Notes: a model not told the origin generated them from the letters alone. DNA of 64,000 bases from Pseudomethylobacillus aquaticus (GCF_003730115.1 NZ_RJVP01000001.1:620001-684000); one strand, 5' to 3'; numbered from the stretch's first letter, positions 47,474-56,920 are shown. Program-made: numbers and translations.

Positions 47474-47501
47474 AAAAACGGCACCTCAGGGTGCCGTTTT
47501 T
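47474..47501. terminator. Bidirectional rho-independent terminator
   Basis: A perfect 12-bp inverted repeat, AAAAACGGCACC with loop TCAG and GGTGCCGTTTTT, lies between the convergent Tim44-like and arsC genes. A and T runs on both sides suit both strands. Confidence 0.88.
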
Positions 47502-47554
47502 ATTGCTTGCCCTATCCCGTAAAAAAACAGGCTGCAGGCTGGCTTAAAGCAGCC

Positions 47555-48052
47555 TCATAGCGTCCCGATGCGCTGGATCTCCTGCTGCGTCGCCATGCGA
47601 TCCAGCTTGTCCAGCGGCAAGGCGGCGAACAGCTTGATGCGGTTCTCCAGATACAGACTGGCCTGACGGAACGCTGCGCGCTTGTCCTCATCACTACCGC
47701 CTATGGCAGCCGGGTCTTCCACTCCCCAGTGCGCCGTCATCGGGTGTCCGGGCCAGACCGGGCAGATTTCGCCAGCAGCGTTATCGCAGACGGTGAAGAT
47801 AAAATCGATGTGCGGCGCATCCGCGCCAGAGAACTCATCCCAACTTTTGCTGCGCAAGCCTTCCGTGGAGAGCCCATGCGCCTGCAGTGTCTCGATGGCG
47901 TAGGGGTTCACTTTGCCGGTCGGGAAACTGCCCGCACTGTAGGCCATGAATTTTCCGCGCCCCCAGTGCTGCATGAGCTTTTCCGCCATGATGCTGCGTG
48001 CGGAATTGCCCGTGCACAGAAACAGCACGTGATACACCTTGTTATCTGACAT
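47555..48052 (-). CDS. arsC: Arsenate reductase, low-molecular-weight phosphatase (thioredoxin-coupled) type
   Basis: The 165-residue protein has the CX5R phosphatase-type loop LCTGNSARS near the N-terminus. It also has the distal cysteines in TVCDNAAGEICPVWPG, matching the three-cysteine relay of thioredoxin-dependent ArsC. It reduces As(V) to As(III) for export by Acr3. The start at 48052 has GGAGAGG upstream. It lies 11 bp after arsR in the same operon, with acr3 divergent. Confidence 0.9.
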   Translation of the reverse strand: MSDNKVYHVLFLCTGNSARSIMAEKLMQHWGRGKFMAYSAGSFPTGKVNPYAIETLQAHGLSTEGLRSKSWDEFSGADAPHIDFIFTVCDNAAGEICPVWPGHPMTAHWGVEDPAAIGGSDEDKRAAFRQASLYLENRIKLFAALPLDKLDRMATQQEIQRIGTL

Positions 48053-48063
48053 TTGCACCTCTC

Positions 48064-48420
48064 CTAAACATGTTCTGGTTTCGAGCTGGCTGGAGTCTGC
48101 GGGCAGCACGTGGTGCTGGGCGCGCATGCAGTGGGCGCACCCTGACAGCAGTTCTCGGTCAGGTAGGCGATCACGCCATTCATGGCCATGTAATTGGCGC
48201 TGTGCAGGATGGTGGTGCCCTTGCGTTGCGTGGTGACCAAACCGGCATGCTTGAGTTGCTGCAAGTGGAAGGAAAGTGTGGCGTTGGGCACGTTCAACTG
48301 CTCGCCTATGGCCCCCGCCGCGAGGCCAGGCTCGCCAGCCTGTACCAGCAAACGGAAGATATCCAGGCGGGTCTCCTGGGCCAGCGCATCCAGCGCAGTG
48401 ATTACAGTTTGTCTTTCCAT
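48064..48420 (-). CDS. arsR: ArsR-family arsenic-responsive repressor
   Basis: The 118-residue winged-helix protein has ALDALAQETRLDIFRLLVQAG and the recognition region NVPNATLSFHLQQLKHAGLV. A C-terminal Cys-rich tail (NCCQGAPTACAP...CC) matches the As(III)-binding arrangement of the Acidithiobacillus-type ArsR (adjacent CC plus a third Cys) rather than the E. coli type. The start MERQTVITALDALAQ is set by family length. A palindromic operator overlaps the start codon, implying autorepression. Confidence 0.92.
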   Translation of the reverse strand: MERQTVITALDALAQETRLDIFRLLVQAGEPGLAAGAIGEQLNVPNATLSFHLQQLKHAGLVTTQRKGTTILHSANYMAMNGVIAYLTENCCQGAPTACAPSTTCCPQTPASSKPEHV

Positions 48421-48442
48421 ATTTCTATAATTATGGAAATAT
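48419..48442. promoter_or_regulatory. Putative ArsR operator
   Basis: The inverted repeat ATATTTC-N10-GAAATAT lies between divergent arsR and acr3. One arm covers the first base pairs of the arsR start codon. Arm length and location suit an ArsR dimer controlling both transcripts. Confidence 0.6.
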
Positions 48443-48494
48443 AATGCCATGTCAACACCCTTGCCTGCCTGCTCACCACTTAACGACGAGCCTG

Positions 48495-49574
48495 ATGTCC
48501 ATGTCCAACGCTGACCAGCCCTGCCCGAGCGCGCAAGCTGCAAACAGCAGAATGCCGTTGTTCGAACGCTATTTAACGGTGTGGGTGTTCCTGTGCATAG
48601 GCGTGGGCATAGGGGCTGGCTACCTGTTCCCATTAGGGTTTGTAGCGCTGGGTGAGATGAAACTGGCCGAGGTGAATCTGCCCGTGGCGGCGCTGATCTG
48701 GCTGATGATCATCCCCATGCTGCTCAAGATCGAGTTCCGCGCGCTGTCGCAGCTGCGCCAGCACTGGAAAGGCATAGGCGTCACCCTGTTCATCAACTGG
48801 GCGGTGAAGCCCTTTTCCATGGCCTTGCTGGCCTGGCTGTTCATCCGTGTGCTGTTCAGGGACTGGTTACCCGCCGACCAGATCGACAGCTACATCGCCG
48901 GCCTGATCCTGCTGGCCGCCGCGCCGTGTACCGCGATGGTGTTCGTGTGGAGCAACCTCACACACGGCGAACCGCTGTTCACGCTGAGCCAGGTAGCGCT
49001 CAATGACCTGATCATGGTGTTCGCCTTTGCGCCTTTGGTAGCCTTGCTGCTGGGCTTGTCCGCCATCACCATCCCCTGGGATACGCTGCTGCTGTCGGTG
49101 CTGCTGTACATCGTGGTGCCGGTGATCCTGAGCCAGTGGCTGCGTGCCGCCATGCTGCGCCGCAGCGACAGCGCCCTGCCGCAGTTACAGAAGCGCTTGC
49201 AGCCCGTCTCCATGCTGGCGCTACTCGCCACGCTGGTGCTGCTGTTCGGTTTTCAGGGTACGCAGATCCTGCAGCAACCACTCATCATCGCCTTGCTGGC
49301 CGTGCCTATCCTGATCCAGGTGTATTTCAATGCCGGGCTGGCGTATGGGCTGAGCCGCAAACTGGGAGTGGCGCATAACGTGGCTTGTCCGGCAGCGCTG
49401 ATCGGGGCCAGCAACTTCTTTGAGCTGGCGGTGGCCACGGCGGTGAGCCTGTTCGGCCTGAACTCCGGGGCGGCACTGGCCACTGTAGTGGGCGTGCTGA
49501 TCGAGGTACCGGTGATGCTCAGCGTGGTCTGGTTGGTGAATCGCAGCCGGGGCTGGTATGAGCGTGGGCTTTAG
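48495..49574 (+). CDS. acr3: Arsenite efflux transporter of the ACR3 family
   Basis: The 359-residue protein has ten membrane segments and the ACR3 signatures: YLTVWVFLCIGVGIGAGYLFP, the essential-cysteine segment APCTAMVFVWSNLTHGEP, and ACPAALIGASNFFELAVATAV. It exports As(III) using the proton gradient. It is divergent from arsRC, with which it forms a complete arsenate-resistance set. Alternative ATGs at 48501 and 48552 (MPLFERY) are possible, since the first 18 residues are not conserved. Confidence 0.92.
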   Translation: MSMSNADQPCPSAQAANSRMPLFERYLTVWVFLCIGVGIGAGYLFPLGFVALGEMKLAEVNLPVAALIWLMIIPMLLKIEFRALSQLRQHWKGIGVTLFINWAVKPFSMALLAWLFIRVLFRDWLPADQIDSYIAGLILLAAAPCTAMVFVWSNLTHGEPLFTLSQVALNDLIMVFAFAPLVALLLGLSAITIPWDTLLLSVLLYIVVPVILSQWLRAAMLRRSDSALPQLQKRLQPVSMLALLATLVLLFGFQGTQILQQPLIIALLAVPILIQVYFNAGLAYGLSRKLGVAHNVACPAALIGASNFFELAVATAVSLFGLNSGAALATVVGVLIEVPVMLSVVWLVNRSRGWYERGL

Positions 49575-49678
49575 CGGCCAGGCGGTTATTAGTGACCATA
49601 TACCTAGCGTTTGATGCAGATCAACAACCTTAAACGCTAGTCGCTGCACCATGCATGCTCACCTTATGGGAGTGCATC

Positions 49679-49774
49679 ATGAAACACATGCTCACGCTGG
49701 AAAACTTCATCATGGTCATCGTCATTGGTCTGATCGCCCTGTCTTACCTGAGCTTCTTCTCGGTCATCATGTGA
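49679..49774 (+). CDS. 31-residue single-span membrane protein
   Basis: The ORF encodes MKHMLTLENF followed by a strongly hydrophobic helix (IMVIVIGLIALSYLSFF) and SVIM. GGGAG lies seven bases before the ATG. It sits alone between acr3 and the convergent ppc. I do not recognise it; size and layout are those of small regulatory or subunit membrane peptides. Translation is inferred only from the ribosome-binding site and composition. Confidence 0.5.
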   Translation: MKHMLTLENFIMVIVIGLIALSYLSFFSVIM

Positions 49775-49786
49775 CGCAGGCGCGCG

Positions 49787-52558
49787 TCAGCCGGTATTAC
49801 GCAAGCCGGCAGCGATGCCGTTGATGGAAAGCTGGATGCCGTTCTTGATCTTGGGCGCGTTCTCGCCCTGGCGGTAGCGCCGGATCAGCTCCACCTGCAA
49901 ATGGTTGAGCGGGTCCAGATACGGCAGGCGGTTGCGGATGGAGTTGGCCAGCATGGGCTGCGCCGCCAGACGCTGCTCACTCTGCAGGATGAGGTTGAGC
50001 GCCTGCGTGGTCAGCGCATGCTCGTGCTCTATGGTGGCGAAGATGCTGTCGCGTAGCGCCTCGTCCTCCACCAGCTGCGCATAGCGCCGTGCCACCACGA
50101 TGTCCACCTTGGCCATCACCATGTCCACATTGGCGATCAGCGTACTGAATAGCGGCCACTCGTTGGCCATGTCGCGCAGGGTCTGCAGGCGTGTGGCTTT
50201 CTGCTCTTCATCTTCCACATTCAGATACTGGTGCAGTGCGCTGCCCAGGCCATACCAGCCCGGCAGTAACAAGCGGCATTGCCCCCAGGAAAAGCCCCAG
50301 GGAATGGCGCGCAGATCTTCGATGCGGCCGGTGGCCTTGCGCGCCGAGGGGCGGCTACCGATATTGAGTTCGGCGATCTCCGAGATGGGCGTGGCGTTGA
50401 AGAAATACTCAGCGAAGCCCGGCGTCTCGTACACCAGGCTGCGGTAGCTGCTCATGGCGGTGGTGGACAGGTCTTCCATCAAGCCTTCGTAGCTACGCCG
50501 CCGCTTGGGCTCCAGCGTGTCCTGCGGGAACAGGCTGGCGTCCAGCGTCGCCGCCACCAGCGTCTCCAGATGCTGCTTGCCCACTTTGGGGTCGGCATAC
50601 TTGTTGGCGATGATCTCGCCTTGCTCGGTCAGGCGGATCTGCCCATCCACGGTGCCATCCGGCTGTGCCATGATAGCCTGATAGGTCGGGCCACCGCCGC
50701 GCCCTACCGTACCACCGCGGCCATGGAACAGGCGCAAACGGATGCGCGCCTGGTTGAACAGCTCCACCAGCGAGATCTCGGCTTTGTAAAGCTCCCAGTT
50801 GGAGGTCAGGAAACCGCCGTCCTTGTTGCTGTCCGAATAGCCCAGCATGATCTCCTGCTCGTTACCCTGATTGCGTAGCACGTGGCGTATGCCCAGCAAG
50901 CTCAGCCATTGCCCCATGATGAGCGGCGCGTTGCGCAAATCGGCGATGGTCTCGAACAGCGGCACGATGCTCAGCTCCAGTTGCACTTTCTGCGAACCCC
51001 AGATACCGCGCAGCAGGCCGGCTTCGCGCTGCAGCAGCGCCACTTCCAGCAGGTCGGACAAGGTCTCGGTGTGCGAGATGATGTATTGCCGCACCGCACG
51101 CGGCCCGAAGGTGCGCCGCAGCTCGCGTGCCTTGTTAAGCACGCCGATCTCGGTGTGCACCAGTTCGGAATATTGCTGGAACGGCGAGAACAGCAGGCGC
51201 GGCTGTTTCAGCTCGTCGAGCAGGGTCTGGATCTTTTCGTCTTCGGTCAGCGTGGCGTAATTGAAATCGTAGCCCGCCTTGTGGAACAGCTCGCGGATCA
51301 CATTCTCGTGCACATCCGACGACTGCCGCAGATCCACCGTGGCCAGATGAAACCCAAAGGTCTCGATGGCTTTGGTGAGTTTGCCCAGACGCGGGTAGAT
51401 CAGCGCATCGCCACACAGGCTGCGCAGCGAGCTGCTGATCACATTGAGGTCGGCCAGCAGCGCGTCGGCATCGGCATAAGGCAAGGCGCCGGGCAACTCA
51501 CCCGGCTGCCCCAGCAGGCTGGCCGCCGTGCTGCACAAACGGTCGTAGATGCTGTTCAGCGCCAGGCGGTAGCACTCGTCCTGGCGGTGTGGCGACTGGT
51601 CGCGCGAGGCCTTGGCCAGCATCAGTACATCCGGCGTCACTTCCACCAGCCGCGATGAAGGCGACAACTCGCGGCGCAGCGCGTCCAGCTCTTTACGGTA
51701 GTGGTTCATCACCGTGCCGGATTGCAGACGGATGGCCTCGTTGAGGGTGTCGCCATCCACAAAGGGGTTGCCGTCGCGGTCACCGCCTATCCAGCTGCCC
51801 ATCTGCAAGAAGGCGGGCAACTGATAAGGCGCGTCCAGCGTACCGGCATAGTGCTGGTTGATCTCGCCTTCCAAATCCTGCAGCAACTCGGGGATCACAT
51901 CGAGGAAAGTGGATTGGTAATAGCTCAGCGCATTCTCGATCTCGTTGTACACGGTGAGTTTGGAGAAGCGCAGGATGCGGGTCTGCCACAAGGCATGCAC
52001 CGCGCCCTCGATCAGCAGATGGTTACGCGCCAGCTCTTTGCGCGACACCAGCCCGCCACGCTCGGCCAGCAGGTCGGCCAGGATGCGTTCGGTATCGAGG
52101 ATGGTCTTGCGCTGCACTTCGGTGGGGTGCGCGGTCAGCACCGGGGACACCAATGCGGTGCGGAAAAACGCATCCACCTCGCTGAATGCCAGTTCCCTGT
52201 GCACGATCTTCTGGACCGAGTGCGCGAGCATGTCGGGCGCCAGATTATCCTCGTTGAGACGTGTGAGTTCGTGCGAGTAGAGGTCTTCGGCGATATTCAC
52301 CAGGTGCTTGAAATAGCTGAACGCGCGTACCACGGCGATGGTCTGCTCCGGGCTGAGCTGCATCAGCTTGGCTTCCAGCACGGCGGACGCCTCGGCGTCG
52401 TTGTCGCGGTGGAAGCGTACCGCCAGCTTGCGGATATCCTCGATCACGTCAAAGGTTGCATCGCCATCCTTGGCCTTGATGGCGGCGCCGAGCACACGGC
52501 CCAGATAACGGATGTTTTCCTTGAGCTTCTTTTCTAGGGCGGCACTGGTATGGCTCAT
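49787..52558 (-). CDS. ppc: Phosphoenolpyruvate carboxylase
   Basis: The 923-residue enzyme has the catalytic-histidine motif VLTAHPTEVQRKTIL and the glycine loop LFHGRGGTVGRGGGPTYQA. IGSRPSARKATGRIEDLRAIPWGFSWGQCR and the C-terminal QSEQRL...NRLPYLDPLNHLQVELIRRYR...INGIAAGLRNTG are also present. It carboxylates PEP to oxaloacetate, refilling the TCA cycle. The C-terminal NTG is the invariant active-site tail. It is divergent from the esterase gene. Confidence 0.97.
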   Translation of the reverse strand: MSHTSAALEKKLKENIRYLGRVLGAAIKAKDGDATFDVIEDIRKLAVRFHRDNDAEASAVLEAKLMQLSPEQTIAVVRAFSYFKHLVNIAEDLYSHELTRLNEDNLAPDMLAHSVQKIVHRELAFSEVDAFFRTALVSPVLTAHPTEVQRKTILDTERILADLLAERGGLVSRKELARNHLLIEGAVHALWQTRILRFSKLTVYNEIENALSYYQSTFLDVIPELLQDLEGEINQHYAGTLDAPYQLPAFLQMGSWIGGDRDGNPFVDGDTLNEAIRLQSGTVMNHYRKELDALRRELSPSSRLVEVTPDVLMLAKASRDQSPHRQDECYRLALNSIYDRLCSTAASLLGQPGELPGALPYADADALLADLNVISSSLRSLCGDALIYPRLGKLTKAIETFGFHLATVDLRQSSDVHENVIRELFHKAGYDFNYATLTEDEKIQTLLDELKQPRLLFSPFQQYSELVHTEIGVLNKARELRRTFGPRAVRQYIISHTETLSDLLEVALLQREAGLLRGIWGSQKVQLELSIVPLFETIADLRNAPLIMGQWLSLLGIRHVLRNQGNEQEIMLGYSDSNKDGGFLTSNWELYKAEISLVELFNQARIRLRLFHGRGGTVGRGGGPTYQAIMAQPDGTVDGQIRLTEQGEIIANKYADPKVGKQHLETLVAATLDASLFPQDTLEPKRRRSYEGLMEDLSTTAMSSYRSLVYETPGFAEYFFNATPISEIAELNIGSRPSARKATGRIEDLRAIPWGFSWGQCRLLLPGWYGLGSALHQYLNVEDEEQKATRLQTLRDMANEWPLFSTLIANVDMVMAKVDIVVARRYAQLVEDEALRDSIFATIEHEHALTTQALNLILQSEQRLAAQPMLANSIRNRLPYLDPLNHLQVELIRRYRQGENAPKIKNGIQLSINGIAAGLRNTG

Positions 52559-52686
52559 ACTGGATCATCTATGCTGGTGAAAGATGGTGATGCTCAAGCA
52601 ACAACTGCACCACGCAAAAACAGGCAGGCGCATACTAGCGATAAGCCTCCATCGTCGCAACAGAACCGCACATGAGAGAACCGCAC

Positions 52687-53253
52687 ATGCACGCACTGAT
52701 CTATCTGCCTGGCTTCAACTCCGGCCCGCAAAGCGAGAAATCGCAGCAACTGCAGATGGCCTTTCCTGGCCTGCAGGTCGCCCATTACGATAGCTGGCAT
52801 CCACAACAGGCTTACCTGCAGCTGGACACCCTGATCCAGGCGGCAGACGACCCGCTGCTGATCGGCTCTTCGCTGGGCGGCTTCTGGGCTTATCAGTTCG
52901 CCAGCCGTCTGGGGCTGCGCTGTGTGCTGCTCAACCCGTGCATGCACCCGGAGCGCTCGCTGCGTTACGCCGTAGGCAAGGTGACGCATTACTACAGCGG
53001 CGAGACCGGCGTGATGACAGATGCAGATCTGGATCAGTACCCGACTTACCGTGTCGCCCCACACCCGCGCTTTGACCCCATGCAGCATTGCACCGTGCTA
53101 CACGAGCAGGGCGACGAGACCATCCCCTGTCAGGAGAGCGTGGATAATTTCAGTGGGCGTGCCAGGTTGCGGCTCATCGCAGGTGGCCATCACCGTTTTG
53201 CACGGCTGGATATCGCCATCACCGAGATACGTGCATCATGTGCGTCACGATGA
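52687..53253 (+). CDS. YqiA/YcfP-type alpha/beta-hydrolase (esterase)
   Basis: The 188-residue protein has the YqiA signature: MHALIYLPGFNSGPQSEKSQQL, the nucleophile elbow GSSLGG with S62, RCVLLNPCMHPE, and a C-terminal GGHHRF histidine. YqiA has esterase activity on short acyl chains. The second ATG has GAGAG upstream; one five codons earlier is possible. Confidence 0.88.
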   Translation: MHALIYLPGFNSGPQSEKSQQLQMAFPGLQVAHYDSWHPQQAYLQLDTLIQAADDPLLIGSSLGGFWAYQFASRLGLRCVLLNPCMHPERSLRYAVGKVTHYYSGETGVMTDADLDQYPTYRVAPHPRFDPMQHCTVLHEQGDETIPCQESVDNFSGRARLRLIAGGHHRFARLDIAITEIRASCASR

Positions 53254-53319
53254 ACTATGTTGTGTTGAATCTTTTTGTGTTTGAAACAATCACAGTGTGA
53301 CTGATCACGAAAGCCTGCC

Positions 53320-54381
53320 ATGCGTACCCTGCCGACCTCAAAACCTATAATGTCCAAACTGATAGCATCCAAACTGATGTTATCCAGCCTGAGCTTGTCC
53401 CTGCTGTTACCGTCCCTGAGTGCCCAGGCACAGCCCACGCGGGAAGAACTGTTCGCCATGTTCGCCTCTGTGGTGCAAGTCACGGTGACTTTTCCGGATG
53501 GCAGCACTGGGACTGGCTCCGGCGTGGTGATCGAGGGTGACCATGTGGCCACCAACTGCCATGTGCTGGCCAATGCCAACGGGGCCAATATCACCAAACT
53601 GCAGCAAGCCTACACGCCCATAGCCCTGAAAGCGGACTGGAAACACGACCTGTGCCTGCTGAAATTTGACGGCCTGCCCATGAAGCCCATGCCGCTGCGC
53701 GATACCGCCAGCCTGCAATACGAGGAGCCCGTGTTCGTGCTGAGCTACCCCGGCGACAACCCGGTGCCACAACCTTCGTTCGGCAGCGTCAAAGCACTCT
53801 ACCCCTATGACGGCAGCGTGATTCTGCGCTCGGATGCCTCGTTCGCACTGGGTTCCAGTGGTGGTGCGCTGTTCGACCAGAACAAGCACCTGATTGGCAT
53901 CACCACCTTCAAGAGTCCGGGACGTGGCAGTTATTTCTACAACCTGCCGGTGGAATGGATACGCAAGCTGCTGGATGCCCCGGAGATACGTACCTTGACG
54001 GCGACGGATATGCCGTTCTGGAGCCTGCCCGAGCAGGAGCGGCCGTTCTTCATGCAGGTAGTGATCCCGTTCCAGAAACGTGACTGGGCCACCGTGGAGC
54101 AGATCGCCCAGACCTGGCACGCCAGGGAGCCCGCCAATATCGACGCCCTGTACTACCTGGGCAGCGCACAGCGTGGCTTGAAGAAGCTCAGCGAGGCACG
54201 CACCACCTTCACCAGCGTGATCACCCAGAACCCGCGCCATCTGGACGCCATGTCCGGTTTGGCGGAGATCGCACTCAGCAATGGCGACAAAGCCGAGGCA
54301 CTGCGCATGGCGGCGTTGATGCAGCCACTGGATAGCTACGAAGCAGAAACGCTGGAAAAACGCATCAGCGCACTGCCTTGA
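53320..54381 (+). CDS. Exported trypsin-like serine protease with C-terminal TPR
   Basis: The 353-residue protein has a signal peptide (LSSLSLSLLLPSLSAQA). A chymotrypsin-fold protease follows with H81 (NCHVL), D110 (KHDLCLLK) and S180 in GSSGGA, so the triad is intact. Residues about 250-350 form two or three TPR-like helical pairs (IDALYYLGSAQRGLKKLSEARTTF, AEIALSNGDKAEALRMAAL). The mix suggests a periplasmic housekeeping or quality-control protease without PDZ domains. The N-terminus contains SK-LI/L-ML repeats, so a later ATG (53350) may be the start. Confidence 0.85.
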   Translation: MRTLPTSKPIMSKLIASKLMLSSLSLSLLLPSLSAQAQPTREELFAMFASVVQVTVTFPDGSTGTGSGVVIEGDHVATNCHVLANANGANITKLQQAYTPIALKADWKHDLCLLKFDGLPMKPMPLRDTASLQYEEPVFVLSYPGDNPVPQPSFGSVKALYPYDGSVILRSDASFALGSSGGALFDQNKHLIGITTFKSPGRGSYFYNLPVEWIRKLLDAPEIRTLTATDMPFWSLPEQERPFFMQVVIPFQKRDWATVEQIAQTWHAREPANIDALYYLGSAQRGLKKLSEARTTFTSVITQNPRHLDAMSGLAEIALSNGDKAEALRMAALMQPLDSYEAETLEKRISALP

Positions 54382-54484
54382 ACCTGCGCTAAAGCCTGGC
54401 TGTAAGATCCAACCAGCGGCCAAGCCAGCCTGGCAAGGCCAACCCGGTCCGCCCTGCAGCATCACCCCACATTACTACTCCATC

Positions 54485-54514
54485 ATACAAAAGCAGGCCG
54501 CCATGCTTTTGTAT
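54485..54514. terminator. Probable bidirectional terminator hairpin
   Basis: The inverted repeat ATACAAAAGCA and TGCTTTTGTAT has an 8-base loop and lies between the convergent protease and ABC exporter genes. There is no separate T-run, so this is a weaker call. Confidence 0.5.
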
Positions 54515-54522
54515 CGAGGCCC

Positions 54523-56370
54523 CTAGTTGCCAGGCTCTTCGCTGATGTCTTCCGCCAGGAAGCCACCACTCTGATGCTTCCACAAGCGCGCATACAGGCC
54601 ATTCTGTGCCAGCAGTGCAGCGTGATCGCCCTGCTCCACGATGCGTCCACGGTCCAGCACCACCAGCCTGTCCATGGCCGCAATGGTGGACAAGCGGTGC
54701 GCGATGGCGATCACGGTCTTGCCTTCCATCAAGCGGTACAAGCTGGTCTGGATGGCGGCTTCCACTTCTGAATCCAGCGCACTGGTAGCCTCGTCCAGTA
54801 GCAAGATAGGCGCATCCTTGAGCATGACGCGGGCGATGGCGATACGCTGGCGCTGCCCACCGGACAGCTTCACCCCACGTTCGCCCACATGCGCATCGTA
54901 GCCGCTGCGCCCCTTGGGGTCGGTCAGCGTGAGGATGAATTCGTGCGCCTCGGCATGTTTGGCCGCCACGATCATGTCTTCCTCGCTGGCATCCGGCCGG
55001 CCATACAGGATGTTCTCGCGCACCGAGCGGTGCAGCAGCGAGGTATCTTGCGTGACCATGCCGATCTGCGCGCGCAGGCTGTTCTGCGTGACCCTGGCCA
55101 CGTCCTGCCCGTCGATGAGGATGCGGCCCTGCTCCAGATCAAAGAAGCGCAGCAAGAGATTGACGATGGTGGATTTACCTGCACCGGAACGCCCCACCAG
55201 GCCGATCTTCTCGCCGGGGCGTATGGTCAGCGCAAAATCCTCGATCACGCGCCGCGTGCTGCCGTAGGAGAAGTCGATCTGCTCGAAGCGCACTTCCCCC
55301 TGCGTCACCTGCAAGGGCTGCGCTTCGGCGTGGTCGTTGATGCTATGCGGCCGCGACAAGGTGTTGATGCCGTCCTGCACCGTACCCACCTGCTCGAACA
55401 GCGACGTCATCTCCCACATCACCCAATGCGAAATGCCGTTGAGGCGCAGCGCCATGGCCGTCACCGCCGCCACCGCACCCACGCCCACTTCACCCTTGCT
55501 CCACAACCAGATGGCGATGCCGGTGATGCTCAGGATCAGCACCATATTGAGCACGTGGTTGATCACCTCCACACTGGTCACCAGCCGCATCTGCCCATGC
55601 ACGGTGCCCAGAAACTCCTGCATGGCCGAGCGTGCATAACCCGCCTCGCGGCCCGCGTGCGAGAACAGCTTCACGGTGGAGATGTTGGTATAAGCGTCGG
55701 TGATGCGGCCAGTCATCAGCGAGCGCGCATCCGCCTGCGACTGCGACACCTTGGCAAGGCGCGGCACGTAATAACACATGGAGGCGATGTAACACACCAG
55801 CCAGCCCAGGATGGGGAACAACATCCACAGATCAAAACTGCCGACGATGAACACCAGCGTGACGAAATAGATGGTCACAAACACCAGAATATCCGCCATG
55901 ATGAACCACACATCACGCACCGCCAGCGAGGTCTGCATCACCTTGGCCGACACACGCCCGGCGAACTCGTTCTGGTAGAAATCCATGCTCTGGCGCAACA
56001 TCAGGCGGTGAAAGTTCCAGCGCATGCGCATGGGGAAATTACCGGCCAGCGCCTGATGCTTGATCAGCGATTGCAAGCCGATCGCCAGCGGGCTGGCCAG
56101 CAGAATGCCGCAGATCAGCAACAACATGCTGCCATGCTCACTCCACAACTGGTCCGGCGGCACATCGCTCAACCAGTCCACCACCCGGCCCAGCAGCGCG
56201 AACAACATCGCCTCGAACGCGCCGATCAGCGCGGTGAGCAAGGTCATCAGCGCAATGTGGCCGCGCAGCCCCTGCGTACACGCCCACACGAACGGCCAGA
56301 AGCGCTTGGGCGGCGGCGGAATGTCATCATCAGGGTAGGGGTACAGCAGCTTTTCAAACCAGGCGAACAT
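54523..56370 (-). CDS. ABC exporter, fused membrane and ATPase domains (MsbA/MDR-like)
   Basis: The 615-residue half-transporter has six N-terminal membrane segments. The C-terminal nucleotide-binding domain has Walker A GRSGAGKST, Q-loop, signature LSGGQRQRIAIARV and Walker B ILLLDEATSALD. It should work as a homodimer exporting lipids, peptides or drugs. It is the last core-type gene before the accessory cassette array. Its 5' side (56371-56569) holds nothing recognisable. Confidence 0.92.
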   Translation of the reverse strand: MFAWFEKLLYPYPDDDIPPPPKRFWPFVWACTQGLRGHIALMTLLTALIGAFEAMLFALLGRVVDWLSDVPPDQLWSEHGSMLLLICGILLASPLAIGLQSLIKHQALAGNFPMRMRWNFHRLMLRQSMDFYQNEFAGRVSAKVMQTSLAVRDVWFIMADILVFVTIYFVTLVFIVGSFDLWMLFPILGWLVCYIASMCYYVPRLAKVSQSQADARSLMTGRITDAYTNISTVKLFSHAGREAGYARSAMQEFLGTVHGQMRLVTSVEVINHVLNMVLILSITGIAIWLWSKGEVGVGAVAAVTAMALRLNGISHWVMWEMTSLFEQVGTVQDGINTLSRPHSINDHAEAQPLQVTQGEVRFEQIDFSYGSTRRVIEDFALTIRPGEKIGLVGRSGAGKSTIVNLLLRFFDLEQGRILIDGQDVARVTQNSLRAQIGMVTQDTSLLHRSVRENILYGRPDASEEDMIVAAKHAEAHEFILTLTDPKGRSGYDAHVGERGVKLSGGQRQRIAIARVMLKDAPILLLDEATSALDSEVEAAIQTSLYRLMEGKTVIAIAHRLSTIAAMDRLVVLDRGRIVEQGDHAALLAQNGLYARLWKHQSGGFLAEDISEEPGN

Positions 56371-56569
56371 GCAGAACTCCGAAAGGGAGAAGTGGCGAGA
56401 CCGGATTGTAGCCGGTCTAACACGGGAAACAGATAGGACCGTCAGCGAAACGGGATGTTTCCGTAAGGCGGTCGAGAGGGAAATAAGTGGAGGTTGGCGG
56501 TAGTGACGAGAGGGCTAATTGAGATGCTACGGCTTGTTTTAGGGGATCCATCAAACGTGGGTAAGATCA

Positions 56570-56632
56570 GTCTAACCCTATTATTAAATTAAGCGGCGGA
56601 TCGAGCTCATCCGTTTGAACAACTTGTTGGTG
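56570..56632 (-). other. attC-like recombination site (cassette of the Cys-rich protein)
   Basis: On the minus strand, CACCAAC (one mismatch to RYYYAAC), a 5-nt spacer and GTTCAAACGG lead into an inverted repeat (ACGGAT...ATCCGCCG). The site ends with CGCTTAA...GTTAGAC, a perfect GTTRRRY R' box at 56570-56576. The layout matches known integron attC sites. It is the leftmost site found. Confidence 0.6.
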
Positions 56633-56658
56633 TGATTGGGTTGGCTTAAGGTTCATGA

Positions 56659-56898
56659 CTAGCAACCTGGAGGCTTATGCTGCTTAGGAAGATGACCGCA
56701 TAGTTTCCAAGGCTGTAGTGGCCTAGCGTTTAGGCAGCGCTTCTCCGGATCAGAAGCATCTTCTCTGTAAGCAGGGCACGAGCAGGCAATGCAACTTGTA
56801 TCGGCTTGCCCCGGGTAATGACAGAGTGGCGGCTCTTTTTTCTTTTCTTTAAGGCCGACGCTCGATTTTTTTGTGCTTCGGTTCTTGTGAATTGCCAT
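56659..56898 (-). CDS. Cysteine-rich small protein, gene-cassette borne
   Basis: The 79-residue protein has a lysine-rich start (RSTKKSSVGLKEKKKE). Seven cysteines follow (PLCHYPG, SCIACSCPAYRED, RCLNARPL, KLCGHLPKQ and the terminal GC). This suggests a small metal-binding fold, but I recognise no family. GAGGA stands about six bases before the ATG. It is followed by an attC-like site and preceded by another, so it forms its own cassette. Confidence 0.55.
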   Translation of the reverse strand: MAIHKNRSTKKSSVGLKEKKKEPPLCHYPGQADTSCIACSCPAYREDASDPEKRCLNARPLQPWKLCGHLPKQHKPPGC

Positions 56899-56920
56899 TT
56901 CATTCCTCGCTTCATTTCAA

